The notes under the pieces are model-generated. The model worked only from the letters and a program-made list of their open reading frames with translations. It did not search any database and was not told the DNA's origin. Shown here in pieces: positions 1 through 9,218 of a stretch of 51,081 bases of DNA; the first letter of the stretch is position 1; each line of letters starts with the position of its first letter. This stretch comes from Pseudarthrobacter sp. NamE5 (GTDB lineage: Bacteria; Actinomycetota; Actinomycetes; Actinomycetales; Micrococcaceae), in NCBI RefSeq assembly GCF_005796225.1, contig NZ_VAHO01000022.1, positions 1 to 51,081 on the forward strand, in the 5' to 3' direction. Made by a program: the position numbers and the translations under genes.

Positions 1-127
1 GAAAGCGCTGCAGCTGCTCGCTGCCAGGGGCGAGGTGGAGGAGGGCGCGCCGTTGTACGCCCTGGACCGGTACAAGCTGCTGGACGTCAATGCCGGAACC
101 ACCGGCGGGACCGGCGGCGACGCCTAG
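1..127 (+). CDS. C-terminal end of an unidentified protein (partial)
   Basis: An open frame runs in from the left edge and stops at TAG 125-127. The visible 41 residues are mostly helical in character and end in a Gly/Thr-rich tail (about TTGGTGGDA). The next gene starts 20 bases downstream on the same strand, so they may be co-transcribed. The fragment is too short to assign to a family. Confidence 0.6.
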   Translation, partial: KALQLLAARGEVEEGAPLYALDRYKLLDVNAGTTGGTGGDA

Positions 128-147
128 AGGGAGAGTAGGGTGCAGCT

Positions 148-777
148 ATGGGGAACACCGGTGACGTCAGGACCACCGGCCTGGTACTCGCTGCCGGCGC
201 CGGCACCAGGCTCGGCAAAGGCCCCAAAGCGCTGCTCCCCTACCGCGGCCGGCCGCTGGTTGAATCCGTAGCCGGAGCACTGCTCGACGGCGGCTGCCAC
301 GAGGTGGTGGTGGTGCTCGGTGCCGGAGCACCGGAGATCATGGCCGCGGCGGAGCTGGGCCGCTACCGCATCATGGTGAACCAGGAGTGGCAGTCCGGGA
401 TGGGCAGCTCCCTCCTGCAGGGCGACGCCAGTGCCGCCCCGGAGGATCACCTCCTGGTGGCACTCGTTGACCAGCCAGGTGTGACCACCACGGCGGTGCA
501 GCGGCTGCTGGTCGCCCACCGTCCCGGCAGGGTCACTGCGGCTGCCTACGGTGGCGGTGCAGCCGCAGCGGAGGGTGCCGGCGGCAGGCTCCGCCGCGGG
601 CACCCGCTGGTGATCGACGCAGCGCTCCGCAGAGATGTGGCGCAAACGGTGACCGGCGACGCCGGGGCGCGCGGCTTCCTGGCGGCCCACCCGGAACTGG
701 TGGATGAGGTGGATTGCAGTGACCTGTCCACGGGAGAAGACATCGACACCCCGGCCCAGTTGGGGTTACTGGGCTAG
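148..777 (+). CDS. MocA/MobA-like NTP transferase (probable molybdenum cofactor cytidylyltransferase)
   Basis: This 209-residue protein has the N-terminal nucleotide-binding signature of MobA/MocA-like transferases, LAAGAGTRLG followed by PKALLPYRG (about residues 14-35), and a VDQPG motif near residue 113 typical of the family. MocA transfers CMP from CTP to molybdopterin to give the dinucleotide cofactor used by xanthine-dehydrogenase-type enzymes. A molybdopterin xanthine dehydrogenase and XdhC lie a few kilobases away on the other strand, which supports a MocA rather than a sugar-nucleotide role; that substrate choice is inference. The 3' end overlaps the convergent glycosylase gene by 12 bases. 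Confidence 0.85.
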   Translation: MGNTGDVRTTGLVLAAGAGTRLGKGPKALLPYRGRPLVESVAGALLDGGCHEVVVVLGAGAPEIMAAAELGRYRIMVNQEWQSGMGSSLLQGDASAAPEDHLLVALVDQPGVTTTAVQRLLVAHRPGRVTAAAYGGGAAAAEGAGGRLRRGHPLVIDAALRRDVAQTVTGDAGARGFLAAHPELVDEVDCSDLSTGEDIDTPAQLGLLG

Positions 778-1404
778 CAGCTCCTCGAGCCCCCGCTTAA
801 AGCCGGACCGGCCGCCATGGGAAGGATGCCTCACCTTCGGCACCTCCATGCCACTGCGCAGCAGGCTGCGGTGCGCCACGTTGCCCACGGCCACCACGGT
901 TTCGATACCAAAGAGCTCCACCAGTTGCTGCCAGAACGGAGTGCCCAGCTTTGCCTCTGCTGCCGTTGGGGTGCGGTTGGACTGCGGCCGGCCGGGGACG
1001 TGGGTATGCCAGGGGCAGGCGCTCCACAGCAGGGGAAGGAACTGCAGTTCAGCCAGCACCTCCCACATCACCGTCGCCGTGGGCTCGGCGGCGACCCCTG
1101 CAGCGTCTTCCGGAAGCATGTACCCCCTGCCCGGGCCAAACAGTCCGAAACTGTTAGCCGGCCCCTGGAGCGTGGTGCGGTTGGTGAACGGCACCCCGGT
1201 GATCCTCATGCCCCTGAAGCCGGGGGCTTCCCCCAGCAGCAGCACCCGTGGCGAACGCTCCTGCATTTCCGTCAGGTAGAGCTCAAGGTTGCGCCGGCGC
1301 AGCGCGTTGGCAGACACCGAGGGGTCGAGGAAGTTGTTGCGCCCGGGCCCGGACGGCACCGCTGAAAGCCGGTCCACGAAGGCACCCACGGCTGTTTCTG
1401 CCAT
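766..1404 (-). CDS. Uracil-DNA glycosylase family protein
   Basis: A 212-residue protein with both signature regions of the uracil-DNA glycosylase superfamily: GEAPG at residues 58-62, followed by GVPFTNRT, and RHPSHGG near residue 192-198. The family flips damaged or deaminated bases out of DNA and hydrolyses the glycosidic bond. The Asp/Asn activating residue of classical UDG is not obvious, and GEAPG resembles the family 4/5 type, so the exact base specificity is open. It starts with ATG at 1404 and its end overlaps the MocA-like gene tail to tail. Confidence 0.8.
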   Translation of the reverse strand: MAETAVGAFVDRLSAVPSGPGRNNFLDPSVSANALRRRNLELYLTEMQERSPRVLLLGEAPGFRGMRITGVPFTNRTTLQGPANSFGLFGPGRGYMLPEDAAGVAAEPTATVMWEVLAELQFLPLLWSACPWHTHVPGRPQSNRTPTAAEAKLGTPFWQQLVELFGIETVVAVGNVAHRSLLRSGMEVPKVRHPSHGGRSGFKRGLEELLAQ

Positions 1405-1435
1405 TCACACCCCCAGTGCACGCAAATTAGCCCCG

Positions 1436-2416
1436 CTACCAGCGCGGGTGGATAACCTCGCGGAAGTAGTGGTCGTAGATCCAGCGGACGCCGGCGTCGA
1501 ACTCCTCCGTAACCTGCACGGAAGCCGCCGCTGCGTTCGCTTTCGCCTGGACCACGTTGCGCGCGCCGGGGATCACGGTGGTCACGCCATCCTGGGCTGC
1601 GATCCAGGCGATGGCTGCCTGGGCAGTGGTGGCTCCGGCCGGTACCAGCTGCTCGAACTCGGCCACGGCCTTGAGCCCGAGCTCGTAGTCCACGCCGGAG
1701 AAGGTTTCGCCGACGTCGAAGGAGTCGCCGTTGCGGTTGTAGTTCCGGTGGTCGTTCTCCGCGAAGGTGGTCTCCTTGGTGTACTTGCCGGACAGCAGCC
1801 CCGAAGCCAGCGGCACGCGGGCGATGATGCCCACGTTCGCCGCCTTCGCGGCGGGAAGGACCTCGTCCAGGGGCTTGAGCCGGAAGGCGTTGAGGATGAT
1901 CTGGACGGAGGCTGTGCTTCCGCGCCGGATCGCTTCCAGCGCCTCGTCCGTCCGTTCGACACTCACACCGTAGTTGCGGATGGCACCCTCCGACACCAGG
2001 GTGTCCAGGGCGTCATAGACCTCGTTGCTGCTGAACACCGGAGTGGGCGGGCAGTGCAGCTGGACCAGGTCCAGGGTGTCGGTGCCCAGGTTCTTCCGGG
2101 ACCTGTCCACCCACTGGCGGAAGTTGGCCAGGGTGTAGTTCTCCGGCTTCTGGTCCACACGGCGGCCCATCTTGGTGGCTACTGTGATTTCCAGGCCGGG
2201 GTTGTCCGCGAGGAACTTTCCGATGGCCTGTTCGCTCTTGCCATCGCCGTAGACGTCGGCCGTGTCAAAGAGGTTTACTCCTGCTTCGACGGAGGCCGCC
2301 AGGATGGCCTGCGCCTGGGCCGGGTCCACGTTGCCCCAGTCGGCTCCGAGCTGCCAGGTGCCCAGTCCCACGATGGAGACGTTCCGTCCGGTGTTGCCTA
2401 AAATCCGATGTTCCAT
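1436..2416 (-). CDS. Aldo/keto reductase
   Basis: A 326-residue (beta/alpha)8 NAD(P)H-dependent oxidoreductase. The catalytic tetrad of the superfamily is visible as Asp51 and Tyr56 in FDTADVYG, Lys82 in ATKMG and His121 in VQLHCPP. The C-terminal cofactor-binding segment includes VIPGARN. Sequence alone does not reveal the substrate. It lies 84 bases from the xanthine dehydrogenase gene end, in the same direction, with no hairpin obvious between them. Confidence 0.9.
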   Translation of the reverse strand: MEHRILGNTGRNVSIVGLGTWQLGADWGNVDPAQAQAILAASVEAGVNLFDTADVYGDGKSEQAIGKFLADNPGLEITVATKMGRRVDQKPENYTLANFRQWVDRSRKNLGTDTLDLVQLHCPPTPVFSSNEVYDALDTLVSEGAIRNYGVSVERTDEALEAIRRGSTASVQIILNAFRLKPLDEVLPAAKAANVGIIARVPLASGLLSGKYTKETTFAENDHRNYNRNGDSFDVGETFSGVDYELGLKAVAEFEQLVPAGATTAQAAIAWIAAQDGVTTVIPGARNVVQAKANAAAASVQVTEEFDAGVRWIYDHYFREVIHPRW

Positions 2417-2500
2417 CCCTCGACTATATGCAACGATGCAGGGTGAGGCGGCTCACCGGCTGCCGGACGCGCCTGTTCTAAGCTTTTGTGACTCCCTTTT

Positions 2501-5326
2501 TCAGGTGAGCAGCGATTCCGTGGGCACCAGCCCCGCTTCCTTGAGCCCCAGGTAAATCCGGTCCCGCGCAATGGGCAGGGACGCGAACCGCACTCCCGTC
2601 GCGTTACGGATGGCGTTTGCCAGGGCGGGGGCAACAGGATTGAAGGGGCTTTCGCTCATGGACTTGGCGCCCAGCGGACCCAGCTTGTCGTTGGTGTCCG
2701 CGAAGTACACTTCACTGCGCGGCACGTCCGCGAAGGTGGGAATGTGGTATTGGCGGAGGATGTCCGTGGTGACCCGGCCTGCGTCGTCAATCACCACCTC
2801 CTCGTACAGCGCGGCGCCGATGGCCTGGGCGATCCCGCCCTCGATCTGCCCGCGGCACTGGCGGGGGTTGACCACCACGCCGGCGTCCGCCGCCTGCACG
2901 CTCTGCAGGATTTTCAGCTCCCCGGTGCCACGGTTCACCGCCACCCTGAACCCGTGGACGTTGAAGGCCACAGACCGCGGCGTCCCGCCCCAGCGTCCCT
3001 CTGCAGAGAGTTCGACGCCGGCTTCCGCAGCCTGCTGCGCCAGTTCAGCCAGTGCCACGGGAGTGCCGTCAATGACCACCGTGTCCCCATCAAGGACGCA
3101 GGCCGAGGCCTGCGTCTGCCGGATACCGGCGGCAAAGGCGCGGATCCGCACGGCGAGTTCCTCGGCCGCGGCCAGCGTGGCCTTTCCGGCCACTACCGTT
3201 CCTGCCGAGCCAAAAGCACCAGTGTCGTGCTCCACCAGATCCGTATCCGACTGCCGTACTGCAACGTTCGCAGCCTCGGTGGAAAGCGCGGTAGCCGCCA
3301 GCTGGGCGTGGACTGTGGTGGTTCCGTTGCCGAATTCAGCCGTTCCGACGTCGGCCTGGTAGGTGCCGTCAGGCAGGAGCCTCAGCCTGGAGTGGGCAAA
3401 GTGGCCGCGCGGGGGCACGGTGTCGATCATGGACAGGGCAGTTCCCTCGCCGGTGAGCCAGTCAGGTCCCAGCTCGTCCAGTCCGGCGGCACGGTAGCGC
3501 TGGCGGCCGCGGGCCAGCGCGTCGCGGACCAGGCCCAGGCACTGGTCAAGCCCGTAGCTGCCGTAGTGGACATCCTCCTCAGGGTCGGGCTGGGTTGAGA
3601 GCATGCGGTCGCCTTCGCGCACCATGTTCCGGCGGCGGAACTCGAAGGGGTCCATGCCGATGCCGGCCGCCAGTTCGTCCATCGCGGACTCAATGGCGAA
3701 AACCATCTGGCTCAGCCCGTACCCGCGGAAGGCCCCGGCCGGAACCGTGTTGGTATACATGGCATGCGCGTCCACCTTCTTGTTGGGGCAGTTGTATACG
3801 GCCAGGGATTCGCCGCAACCATGGAACATTACACCCGGGCCGTGGTTGCCGTAGGCGCCGGTGTTGGTGAGGACGTCCAGTTCCAGCGCGGTCAGCCGGC
3901 CGTCGGCTGCAGCCCCGGCCTTGAGTTTGATGGTGAACGGGTGCCGGGTGGTGGTGGCGGTGAACTGCTCAGTCCTGGTCAGTTCCAGCTGGACCGGGCG
4001 GCCCAGCTTCAGGGCTGCGAGGGCCACGATGTCCTCGGTCAGGACTTCCTGCTTGCCGCCGAAGCCGCCGCCGACCCGTCCTGCCACCACGTGCACCTTG
4101 TCATCCTCCAGGCCGAACACCCGGCACAGGGTGCGGCGGACCAGGAACGGGACCTGGCTGGACGTGCGCACCTGCAGGCGCCCTTCTCCGTCCACGGACG
4201 CGATGGCAGCATGCGTTTCCAGCGCCACGTGCTGGACCCGCTGTGTTTGGTAGGTCTGTTCGTGAATGAAGTCCGCGGCGGCAAAGCCTTCGCCCACGCT
4301 GCCCAGTTCGGAGTGAAGTTCGGCCACCACGTTGCGTTCGGGGCGGGAGATGCGGGACGCCATCCCGTCCTTGTCCCCGTGGACCAGCGGCGCGCCGGGC
4401 AGCAGTGCGTCCTGCGGCGAGAAGACCGCCGGCAGTTCCTCATACTCCACGTCCAGTGCACGCACACCTGCTTCAGCGGCGGCTACCGTTTCGGCCACCA
4501 CCGCCGCCACCCGCTGGCCCCGGAACCGCAGCACGTCATCCAGGACGCGCGTATCGTCCGGGTCGTCCGTAAAGAGTTCATGCTGGGCGGTGGAAAAGAG
4601 CTGCCCGGGTACGTCCTCATGCGTGAAGACCGCGACAACGCCCGGAACCTTCAACGCTGCGTCGGTATTGATGGAAAGCACCCGGGCGTGCGCATGCGGC
4701 GAGCGCAGGAGCTTGAGGTGGAGCAGGCCCTGCAACTGGTCCACCGGCACGTCCAGGGTGTAGCGGGCGGCGCCGGTAACCACGGCCCGGCTGGCAGGTG
4801 CGGGAACGTCGTCGCCCAGTTGCCCGGGCTCGGGATCGGGCTGCCCCTCCCCCGCAATACCGGACCCCTGTCCTTCCGGATCCGGGTGCCCGGCATGCCC
4901 GCAGACGGCGTCGGAAATGGCCCGGTACCCGGTGCACCGGCAGAGGTTGCCCTTGAGGTTTCGGGGCAGGTTTTCCTTCTGCCCGTCGTTGAAGGTGGCA
5001 GCGGTCATCACCATGCCTGCCGTGCAGAAGCCGCACTGGAAACCCTGCCGCTCCATGAACTGCTGCTGCACCGGATGGAGGTCGGCATCGCCGGTGGTTG
5101 CGGCGAGCCCTTCAATCGTGGTGACGGCATGGCCTTCCGCGCGGACCGCCGGATAGATGCAGCTGTGCACCGGGGTACCGTCAACATGGACAGTGCAGGC
5201 GCCGCAGTCTCCGCCGTCGCAGCCCTTCTTGACGCCCAGGTTTCCCTGCTCGCGCAGGTAGGTGCGCAGGCACTGTCCCGGGCGGGGTGCCGTTTCAGCC
5301 GTCGTTCCATTAATTTCGATGGCCAT
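2501..5326 (-). CDS. Xanthine dehydrogenase, fused 2Fe-2S and molybdopterin subunits
   Basis: This 941-residue protein joins two parts usually encoded separately. Residues 1-140 carry two 2Fe-2S sites: Cys36/41/44/56 in the plant-ferredoxin-like domain and Cys98/101/129/131 in QCGFC and LCRC. An acidic Gly/Pro-rich linker (about 142-182) leads to the molybdopterin domains, starting near VVTGAARYTLD, with GGGFGGKQE and, near the C-terminus, a Glu in KSMSESP where the catalytic base glutamate is expected. The FAD subunit gene lies 3 bases upstream and xdhC before it, so the set makes a complete hypoxanthine/xanthine to urate oxidising enzyme with NAD as likely acceptor. The purine substrate is inferred from the neighbouring permeases and urate oxidase; related enzymes act on other heterocycles. 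Confidence 0.9.
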   Translation of the reverse strand: MAIEINGTTAETAPRPGQCLRTYLREQGNLGVKKGCDGGDCGACTVHVDGTPVHSCIYPAVRAEGHAVTTIEGLAATTGDADLHPVQQQFMERQGFQCGFCTAGMVMTAATFNDGQKENLPRNLKGNLCRCTGYRAISDAVCGHAGHPDPEGQGSGIAGEGQPDPEPGQLGDDVPAPASRAVVTGAARYTLDVPVDQLQGLLHLKLLRSPHAHARVLSINTDAALKVPGVVAVFTHEDVPGQLFSTAQHELFTDDPDDTRVLDDVLRFRGQRVAAVVAETVAAAEAGVRALDVEYEELPAVFSPQDALLPGAPLVHGDKDGMASRISRPERNVVAELHSELGSVGEGFAAADFIHEQTYQTQRVQHVALETHAAIASVDGEGRLQVRTSSQVPFLVRRTLCRVFGLEDDKVHVVAGRVGGGFGGKQEVLTEDIVALAALKLGRPVQLELTRTEQFTATTTRHPFTIKLKAGAAADGRLTALELDVLTNTGAYGNHGPGVMFHGCGESLAVYNCPNKKVDAHAMYTNTVPAGAFRGYGLSQMVFAIESAMDELAAGIGMDPFEFRRRNMVREGDRMLSTQPDPEEDVHYGSYGLDQCLGLVRDALARGRQRYRAAGLDELGPDWLTGEGTALSMIDTVPPRGHFAHSRLRLLPDGTYQADVGTAEFGNGTTTVHAQLAATALSTEAANVAVRQSDTDLVEHDTGAFGSAGTVVAGKATLAAAEELAVRIRAFAAGIRQTQASACVLDGDTVVIDGTPVALAELAQQAAEAGVELSAEGRWGGTPRSVAFNVHGFRVAVNRGTGELKILQSVQAADAGVVVNPRQCRGQIEGGIAQAIGAALYEEVVIDDAGRVTTDILRQYHIPTFADVPRSEVYFADTNDKLGPLGAKSMSESPFNPVAPALANAIRNATGVRFASLPIARDRIYLGLKEAGLVPTESLLT

Positions 5327-5329
5327 TGC

Positions 5330-6250
5330 TCAGGCCCCTTCCTGCTGGGCGGCAAGCCCGCTGTCCTTCGGCGGCCAGAAGTCGCCCGATACCCGGAGTC
5401 CCGGCGCCCCGTCCGGAGCGGCGAGTTCGGCCCGGATTTCTTCGGCCAGCCGGTAGGTCATGTCCCGGCGCCACACTGGCAGGCCATGGATGTCGTCGTG
5501 GTAGAGATCCTCAGGGATTGCAGCGCTGATAGCATCTGCCAGCCCGTCGGCGTCCGGCAACCCGTCGAAGCGCAGCTGCACGGGCCGCTTGGTGGCGGCT
5601 GTAATGGTCAGGACCAGGGAGGTACCGCCGTCGAGCCTTCCAATCAGCAGCACCCCGGACCTGCCCAGGTTGCTGAGAGACAGGCGGCGGAACGCCGCCC
5701 GGGAGGCAAGGGCCGACGCCGGCAAGTGGACACTGCGCAGCAGCTCGCCGGGTGCCAGGCAGTTCCTGGCATCGCCGGTGACGAAGTCGGCTGCGGGCAC
5801 GGTGCGGCTGGTTCCGCCAGGTCCGATGATGGTGGCGATGCCGTCCAGCCCGGCGGAGAGCGAGATGATGGGGCCGGCCGGCAGTGATGTGCAAAGATTG
5901 CCGCCCACCGTGGACGTGTTCCACACCTTGAACGAGGCGACGAAGGAATCGCAGCAGGGGCGGACCAGGTCCAGCCCCGGCCAGCTGCGGCCGGCCACCG
6001 CCGGTGAACCGGGAAGGCTGTACAACTGCGAGATTGTGCAGGTGGCGGCGAGGTCGAAGCCGTCGTCGGTGACGGTTACCGGGGTCCAGCCTGCGCTGCC
6101 GAGGTCCAGGAGCCGCTTCAGCGGCCGGGGACCGAAGGCGAAGCTGCCGTAGGAGAACAGCACGGTGCCGCCGGCCAGCCAGGCGTCGCCGTCGCGCCAT
6201 TCTGCGGGGTCGGTGGTGGGGACCACCGCCTCGATGGTGTTCATGTCCAT
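5330..6250 (-). CDS. Xanthine dehydrogenase FAD-binding subunit
   Basis: A 306-residue protein of the FAD-binding domain found in molybdopterin dehydrogenases, with the AGGT flavin loop near residue 26 and NTSTVGGNL followed by SLPAGP, the usual pyrophosphate-binding region. It passes electrons from the 2Fe-2S centres of the fused partner to the final acceptor. Two in-frame ATGs are possible, 6250 and 6244; the second makes the classic ATGA overlap with the xdhC stop. An AGGAG sits 5 bases before 6250, so both are served. The overlap implies translational coupling. Confidence 0.9.
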   Translation of the reverse strand: MDMNTIEAVVPTTDPAEWRDGDAWLAGGTVLFSYGSFAFGPRPLKRLLDLGSAGWTPVTVTDDGFDLAATCTISQLYSLPGSPAVAGRSWPGLDLVRPCCDSFVASFKVWNTSTVGGNLCTSLPAGPIISLSAGLDGIATIIGPGGTSRTVPAADFVTGDARNCLAPGELLRSVHLPASALASRAAFRRLSLSNLGRSGVLLIGRLDGGTSLVLTITAATKRPVQLRFDGLPDADGLADAISAAIPEDLYHDDIHGLPVWRRDMTYRLAEEIRAELAAPDGAPGLRVSGDFWPPKDSGLAAQQEGA

Positions 6251-7485
6251 GCGATCTCCTGCTGATTAACTGTGGCGGGGGCCTGTAGCGGCTGCCGGCG
6301 GGCCGGGTGCTGATGGATGGGGCCGGACCTGTCCCGAAGAGGGGTACAGCTGGCGGCCCGGTTGCGTGCTGCAACGATCTCGGCAGTGATGGAAACCGCC
6401 ACTTCGGCGGGAGTAACGGCGCCGATGTCCAGGCCGATCGGCGAATGGAGCGAGGCAATCCGCTCCGGCCGGACCCCGGCGGCGAGGAGCTCCTCCATCC
6501 GCTGCAGGTGGCTCCTCCGGGAACCCATGGCACCCACATAGGCGAGGTCCAGGTCCAGGACTTTCTCCAGCAGCGGGAGGTCGAACTTCGGATCGTGGGT
6601 GAGGACCGCCGCGACGGTGCGGCTGTCCAGGCGTCCAGCCGCAGACTCCGCAGCCAGGTAGCGGTGCGGCCAGTCGGTCACCACGTCATCGGCGGCAGCG
6701 AATCTGGACTGCGCCGTGAACGCGGGGCGGGCGTCCACCACTGTTACGCGGTAGCCAAGCAGTTTGGCGGCCGGGATGAGGGCTGCACCGAAGTCATTGG
6801 CACCAAACACCAGCATACGCGGCGGCGCGAGCCGGGATTCCACCAGGAGGGCGGGTCGCAGGCTGTCCTGCGGGTCCTGTCCGAGCTTTTCCGGGAGGCA
6901 GCTGCCTGGCTCGGCAAGCGGGACCACGCCGGCGCCGCCGTTGTGAAGGATCGACTCCATCCGGAGCAGGACCATGGAGTGCCCCTGCTCCACTAAAGAA
7001 GCCAGTTCCGGCAACTCCGCCGCGCGCGCGTCCGCCGGTTCACGGACCACGACGGCGCCGCCTCCGGGCGTGCCTAAGCGGCGTACCAGCGCCACTGGCT
7101 CGCCCGGCGCCAGCTCCCCCAGTTGATGCAGCGCGGTCCGGAGCGGGTGGGCGGCTTGGCCAGGTGCGTCCGGAGCCACCGGTTCGATATGGATGTCCAG
7201 CTCTCCCCCGCAGGTGAGCCCGGCGGCGAAAGCATTGGCAGAACTGAAGCCAAAGCGCTTTCGTCGCGCGGCGCCGTCGTCCATGGCCTCCTGGGCAAGC
7301 GCCACCACGGCGCCTTCCACGCAGCCGCCGGAGAGGCTGCCCAGTACGTCCCCGGAGGCGGTGACAATCATGGAGGTCCCAACCGGCCGGGGCACGGAAC
7401 CGCTGGCGGCAACTATGGTGGCAACGGCGAAGTGGCTACCGAGGAAATGCGCCCCGGAGTGAAGCGAAGGGATCAGGTCAAGCAT
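6241..7485 (-). CDS. xdhC: XdhC/CoxI family maturation protein
   Basis: A 414-residue protein that in studied relatives binds the molybdenum cofactor, promotes its sulfuration and hands it to apo-xanthine dehydrogenase. The N-terminal XdhC/CoxI domain shows ASGSVPRPVGT and GGCVEGAVV; the C-terminal Rossmann-like domain shows VFGANDFGAAL and AYVGAMGSRRS. The frame is open further upstream, but ATG at 7485 is preceded by AAGGAG seven bases away and begins the conserved MLDLIPSL, so this start is chosen. First gene of a three-gene operon with the FAD and FeS-Mo subunits. Confidence 0.9.
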   Translation of the reverse strand: MLDLIPSLHSGAHFLGSHFAVATIVAASGSVPRPVGTSMIVTASGDVLGSLSGGCVEGAVVALAQEAMDDGAARRKRFGFSSANAFAAGLTCGGELDIHIEPVAPDAPGQAAHPLRTALHQLGELAPGEPVALVRRLGTPGGGAVVVREPADARAAELPELASLVEQGHSMVLLRMESILHNGGAGVVPLAEPGSCLPEKLGQDPQDSLRPALLVESRLAPPRMLVFGANDFGAALIPAAKLLGYRVTVVDARPAFTAQSRFAAADDVVTDWPHRYLAAESAAGRLDSRTVAAVLTHDPKFDLPLLEKVLDLDLAYVGAMGSRRSHLQRMEELLAAGVRPERIASLHSPIGLDIGAVTPAEVAVSITAEIVAARNRAASCTPLRDRSGPIHQHPARRQPLQAPATVNQQEIAWT

Positions 7486-7591
7486 GGCTGCACTCCTTGG
7501 TCCGCGCGGCGGTGGTGTCCATTGTCGTTCCTGTCGGTCATTCGGAAAAGCAATTGGTTCTGGAAGCGTCTTGTTCTTTGGAAATTGCCGG

Positions 7592-7633
7592 TCCGGACAT
7601 CCGCATGCCCTTCCAGGAATGCGGATGTCCGGA
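7592..7633. terminator. Perfect 15-bp inverted repeat between xdhC and permease genes
   Basis: Arms 7592-7606 and 7619-7633 (TCCGGACATCCGCAT and its exact complement) are separated by 12 bases. The element sits after the permease stop and about 107 bases before the xdhC start, on the leftward transcript. No U-run follows, so it may be a factor-dependent terminator, an mRNA-stabilising hairpin that splits the operon, or an operator for xdhC. Confidence 0.6.
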
Positions 7634-7661
7634 AGCGGCACCAGGTGGTCACAGGGTCCCG

Positions 7662-9203
7662 TCAGGCGCCCAGCAGCAGGTTGATCGGTCCGCGGGCGAA
7701 GTAGACCAGGAAGCCGGCGCTGACCACCCACATCAGCGGATGGACTTTTTTCGCCTTGCCGGACGCCGCACCGATGATGGCCCAGCTGATGAAGCCGACG
7801 CCGATGCCGTTGGCGATCGAGTAGCTCAGCGGCATGGTGACGATGGTGAGGAAGGCGGGCAGGGCCACGGTGAACTTGCTGAACTTGATCTCACGGATCT
7901 GCGCCATCATCATCGCTCCCACCACCACCAGGGCGGCGGCAGCCACCTCGAGCGGAACCACGCTGGTCAGTGGCGTGAGGAACATCGAGCCCAGGAACAG
8001 CAGGCCCGTGACCACAGATGCCAGGCCAGTGCGGGCGCCTTCACCGATTCCCGCTGCCGAGTCGATGTACACGGTGTTGGAGGAGCCGGAGGTAGCTCCG
8101 CCCGCCACGGCGCCAAGCCCTTCAACGATGAACGCCGACTTCAGCCGGGGGAACGTCCCGTCCTTGTGGGCCACCCCGGCGCTCTTCGCAAGGCCGGTCA
8201 TGGTGCCCATGGCATCGAAGAAGTTGGTGAACACCAGCGTGAACACCAGCATGGTGGCCGCGAGCCCGCCGATCCTGGCGAACGAGCCGAAGAGGTCGAA
8301 CTGGCCCACCAGTGCCAGGTCCGGGGCCGAGACCAGCTGGCCGGACAAAACGGGGGTGTTCAGGTGCCAACCGCCGGGATTTGCCTCGCTGGCCGGGCCG
8401 ATCTGCATGACAGCTTCGACCACCGCCGCCAGGAACGTGGTGGCCACGATCCCGATCAGCAGGCCACCCTGGACCTTGCGTGCCACCAGGATGCCCATGG
8501 CCAGCAGGCCTACGATGAACACCAGGGTGGGGACCGAGGTGATCGAGCCGCCGTTGCCGAGCTGGACAGGAGGCCCGCCCGCGGTCGCCTTCACGAAGCC
8601 CGAGTCCACGAAGCCGATGAAGGCGATGAACAGGCCGATGCCCACCGTGATGGCGGCCTTCAGCTCCTTGGGTACTGCGCGGAAGATGGCGGTCCGGGCA
8701 CCGGTGACGCCGAACAGGACGATCAGGATGCCGTTGATCACCACCAGGCCCATGGCTTCAGCCCAGGTCACTTCCTGGATGACTGAAACTGCCAGGAAGG
8801 AGTTGATGCCGAGGCCGGCGGCGAGCCCGAACGGCAGGTTGGCGATCAGTCCGAAGAGTATTGTCATCACGCCTGCGGTGAGCCCGGTGACGGCGCCTAC
8901 CTGCGCCGCGGAAAGCCAGCCCCCGGCGACGTCGGTGGGGGCGTTTCCTGCGCTGAACCCGCCGAGGATGAGCGGGTTGAGGATGACGATGTACGCCATG
9001 GTGAAAAAGGTGACCAGGCCGCCGCGGAATTCGCGGGCGAGCGTTGAACCGCGCTGCGTCACCTGGAAGAAACGGTCAAGGAAAGAGTTCGACGCCGGCG
9101 GGCGCGGAGTGCCTGCCGGAGCGCTGGGGGTGCGCGGCGCCGTTTTGGCGTTAGGGGGTTGTGGAGCCGAATGCTCCTCGTGGGAGTTGTTTAGGATGGT
9201 CAT
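7662..9203 (-). CDS. NCS2 family purine permease (AzgA/PbuG-like)
   Basis: A 513-residue polytopic membrane protein with roughly 12-14 hydrophobic segments after a 45-residue Pro/Ala-rich N-terminus. It has the marks of the AzgA-like guanine/hypoxanthine/adenine branch of the NCS2 family: TMAYIVILNPLIL, GLAAGLGINSF, TNFFDAMGT and SGSSNTVYIDSAAG. It probably imports guanine or hypoxanthine with a cation for the adjacent guanine deaminase and xanthine dehydrogenase. The deaminase gene lies 15 bases upstream, suggesting one transcript. Confidence 0.9.
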   Translation of the reverse strand: MTILNNSHEEHSAPQPPNAKTAPRTPSAPAGTPRPPASNSFLDRFFQVTQRGSTLAREFRGGLVTFFTMAYIVILNPLILGGFSAGNAPTDVAGGWLSAAQVGAVTGLTAGVMTILFGLIANLPFGLAAGLGINSFLAVSVIQEVTWAEAMGLVVINGILIVLFGVTGARTAIFRAVPKELKAAITVGIGLFIAFIGFVDSGFVKATAGGPPVQLGNGGSITSVPTLVFIVGLLAMGILVARKVQGGLLIGIVATTFLAAVVEAVMQIGPASEANPGGWHLNTPVLSGQLVSAPDLALVGQFDLFGSFARIGGLAATMLVFTLVFTNFFDAMGTMTGLAKSAGVAHKDGTFPRLKSAFIVEGLGAVAGGATSGSSNTVYIDSAAGIGEGARTGLASVVTGLLFLGSMFLTPLTSVVPLEVAAAALVVVGAMMMAQIREIKFSKFTVALPAFLTIVTMPLSYSIANGIGVGFISWAIIGAASGKAKKVHPLMWVVSAGFLVYFARGPINLLLGA

Positions 9204-9218
9204 GTCAGCCGCCGGGCC

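Noticed and set aside
3764..5887. A 707-codon rightward open frame opposite the xanthine dehydrogenase genes
   Set aside because: It is antisense to two well-recognised subunits, its translation has the Gly/Arg/His-rich look of a GC-driven shadow frame, and it matches no family.
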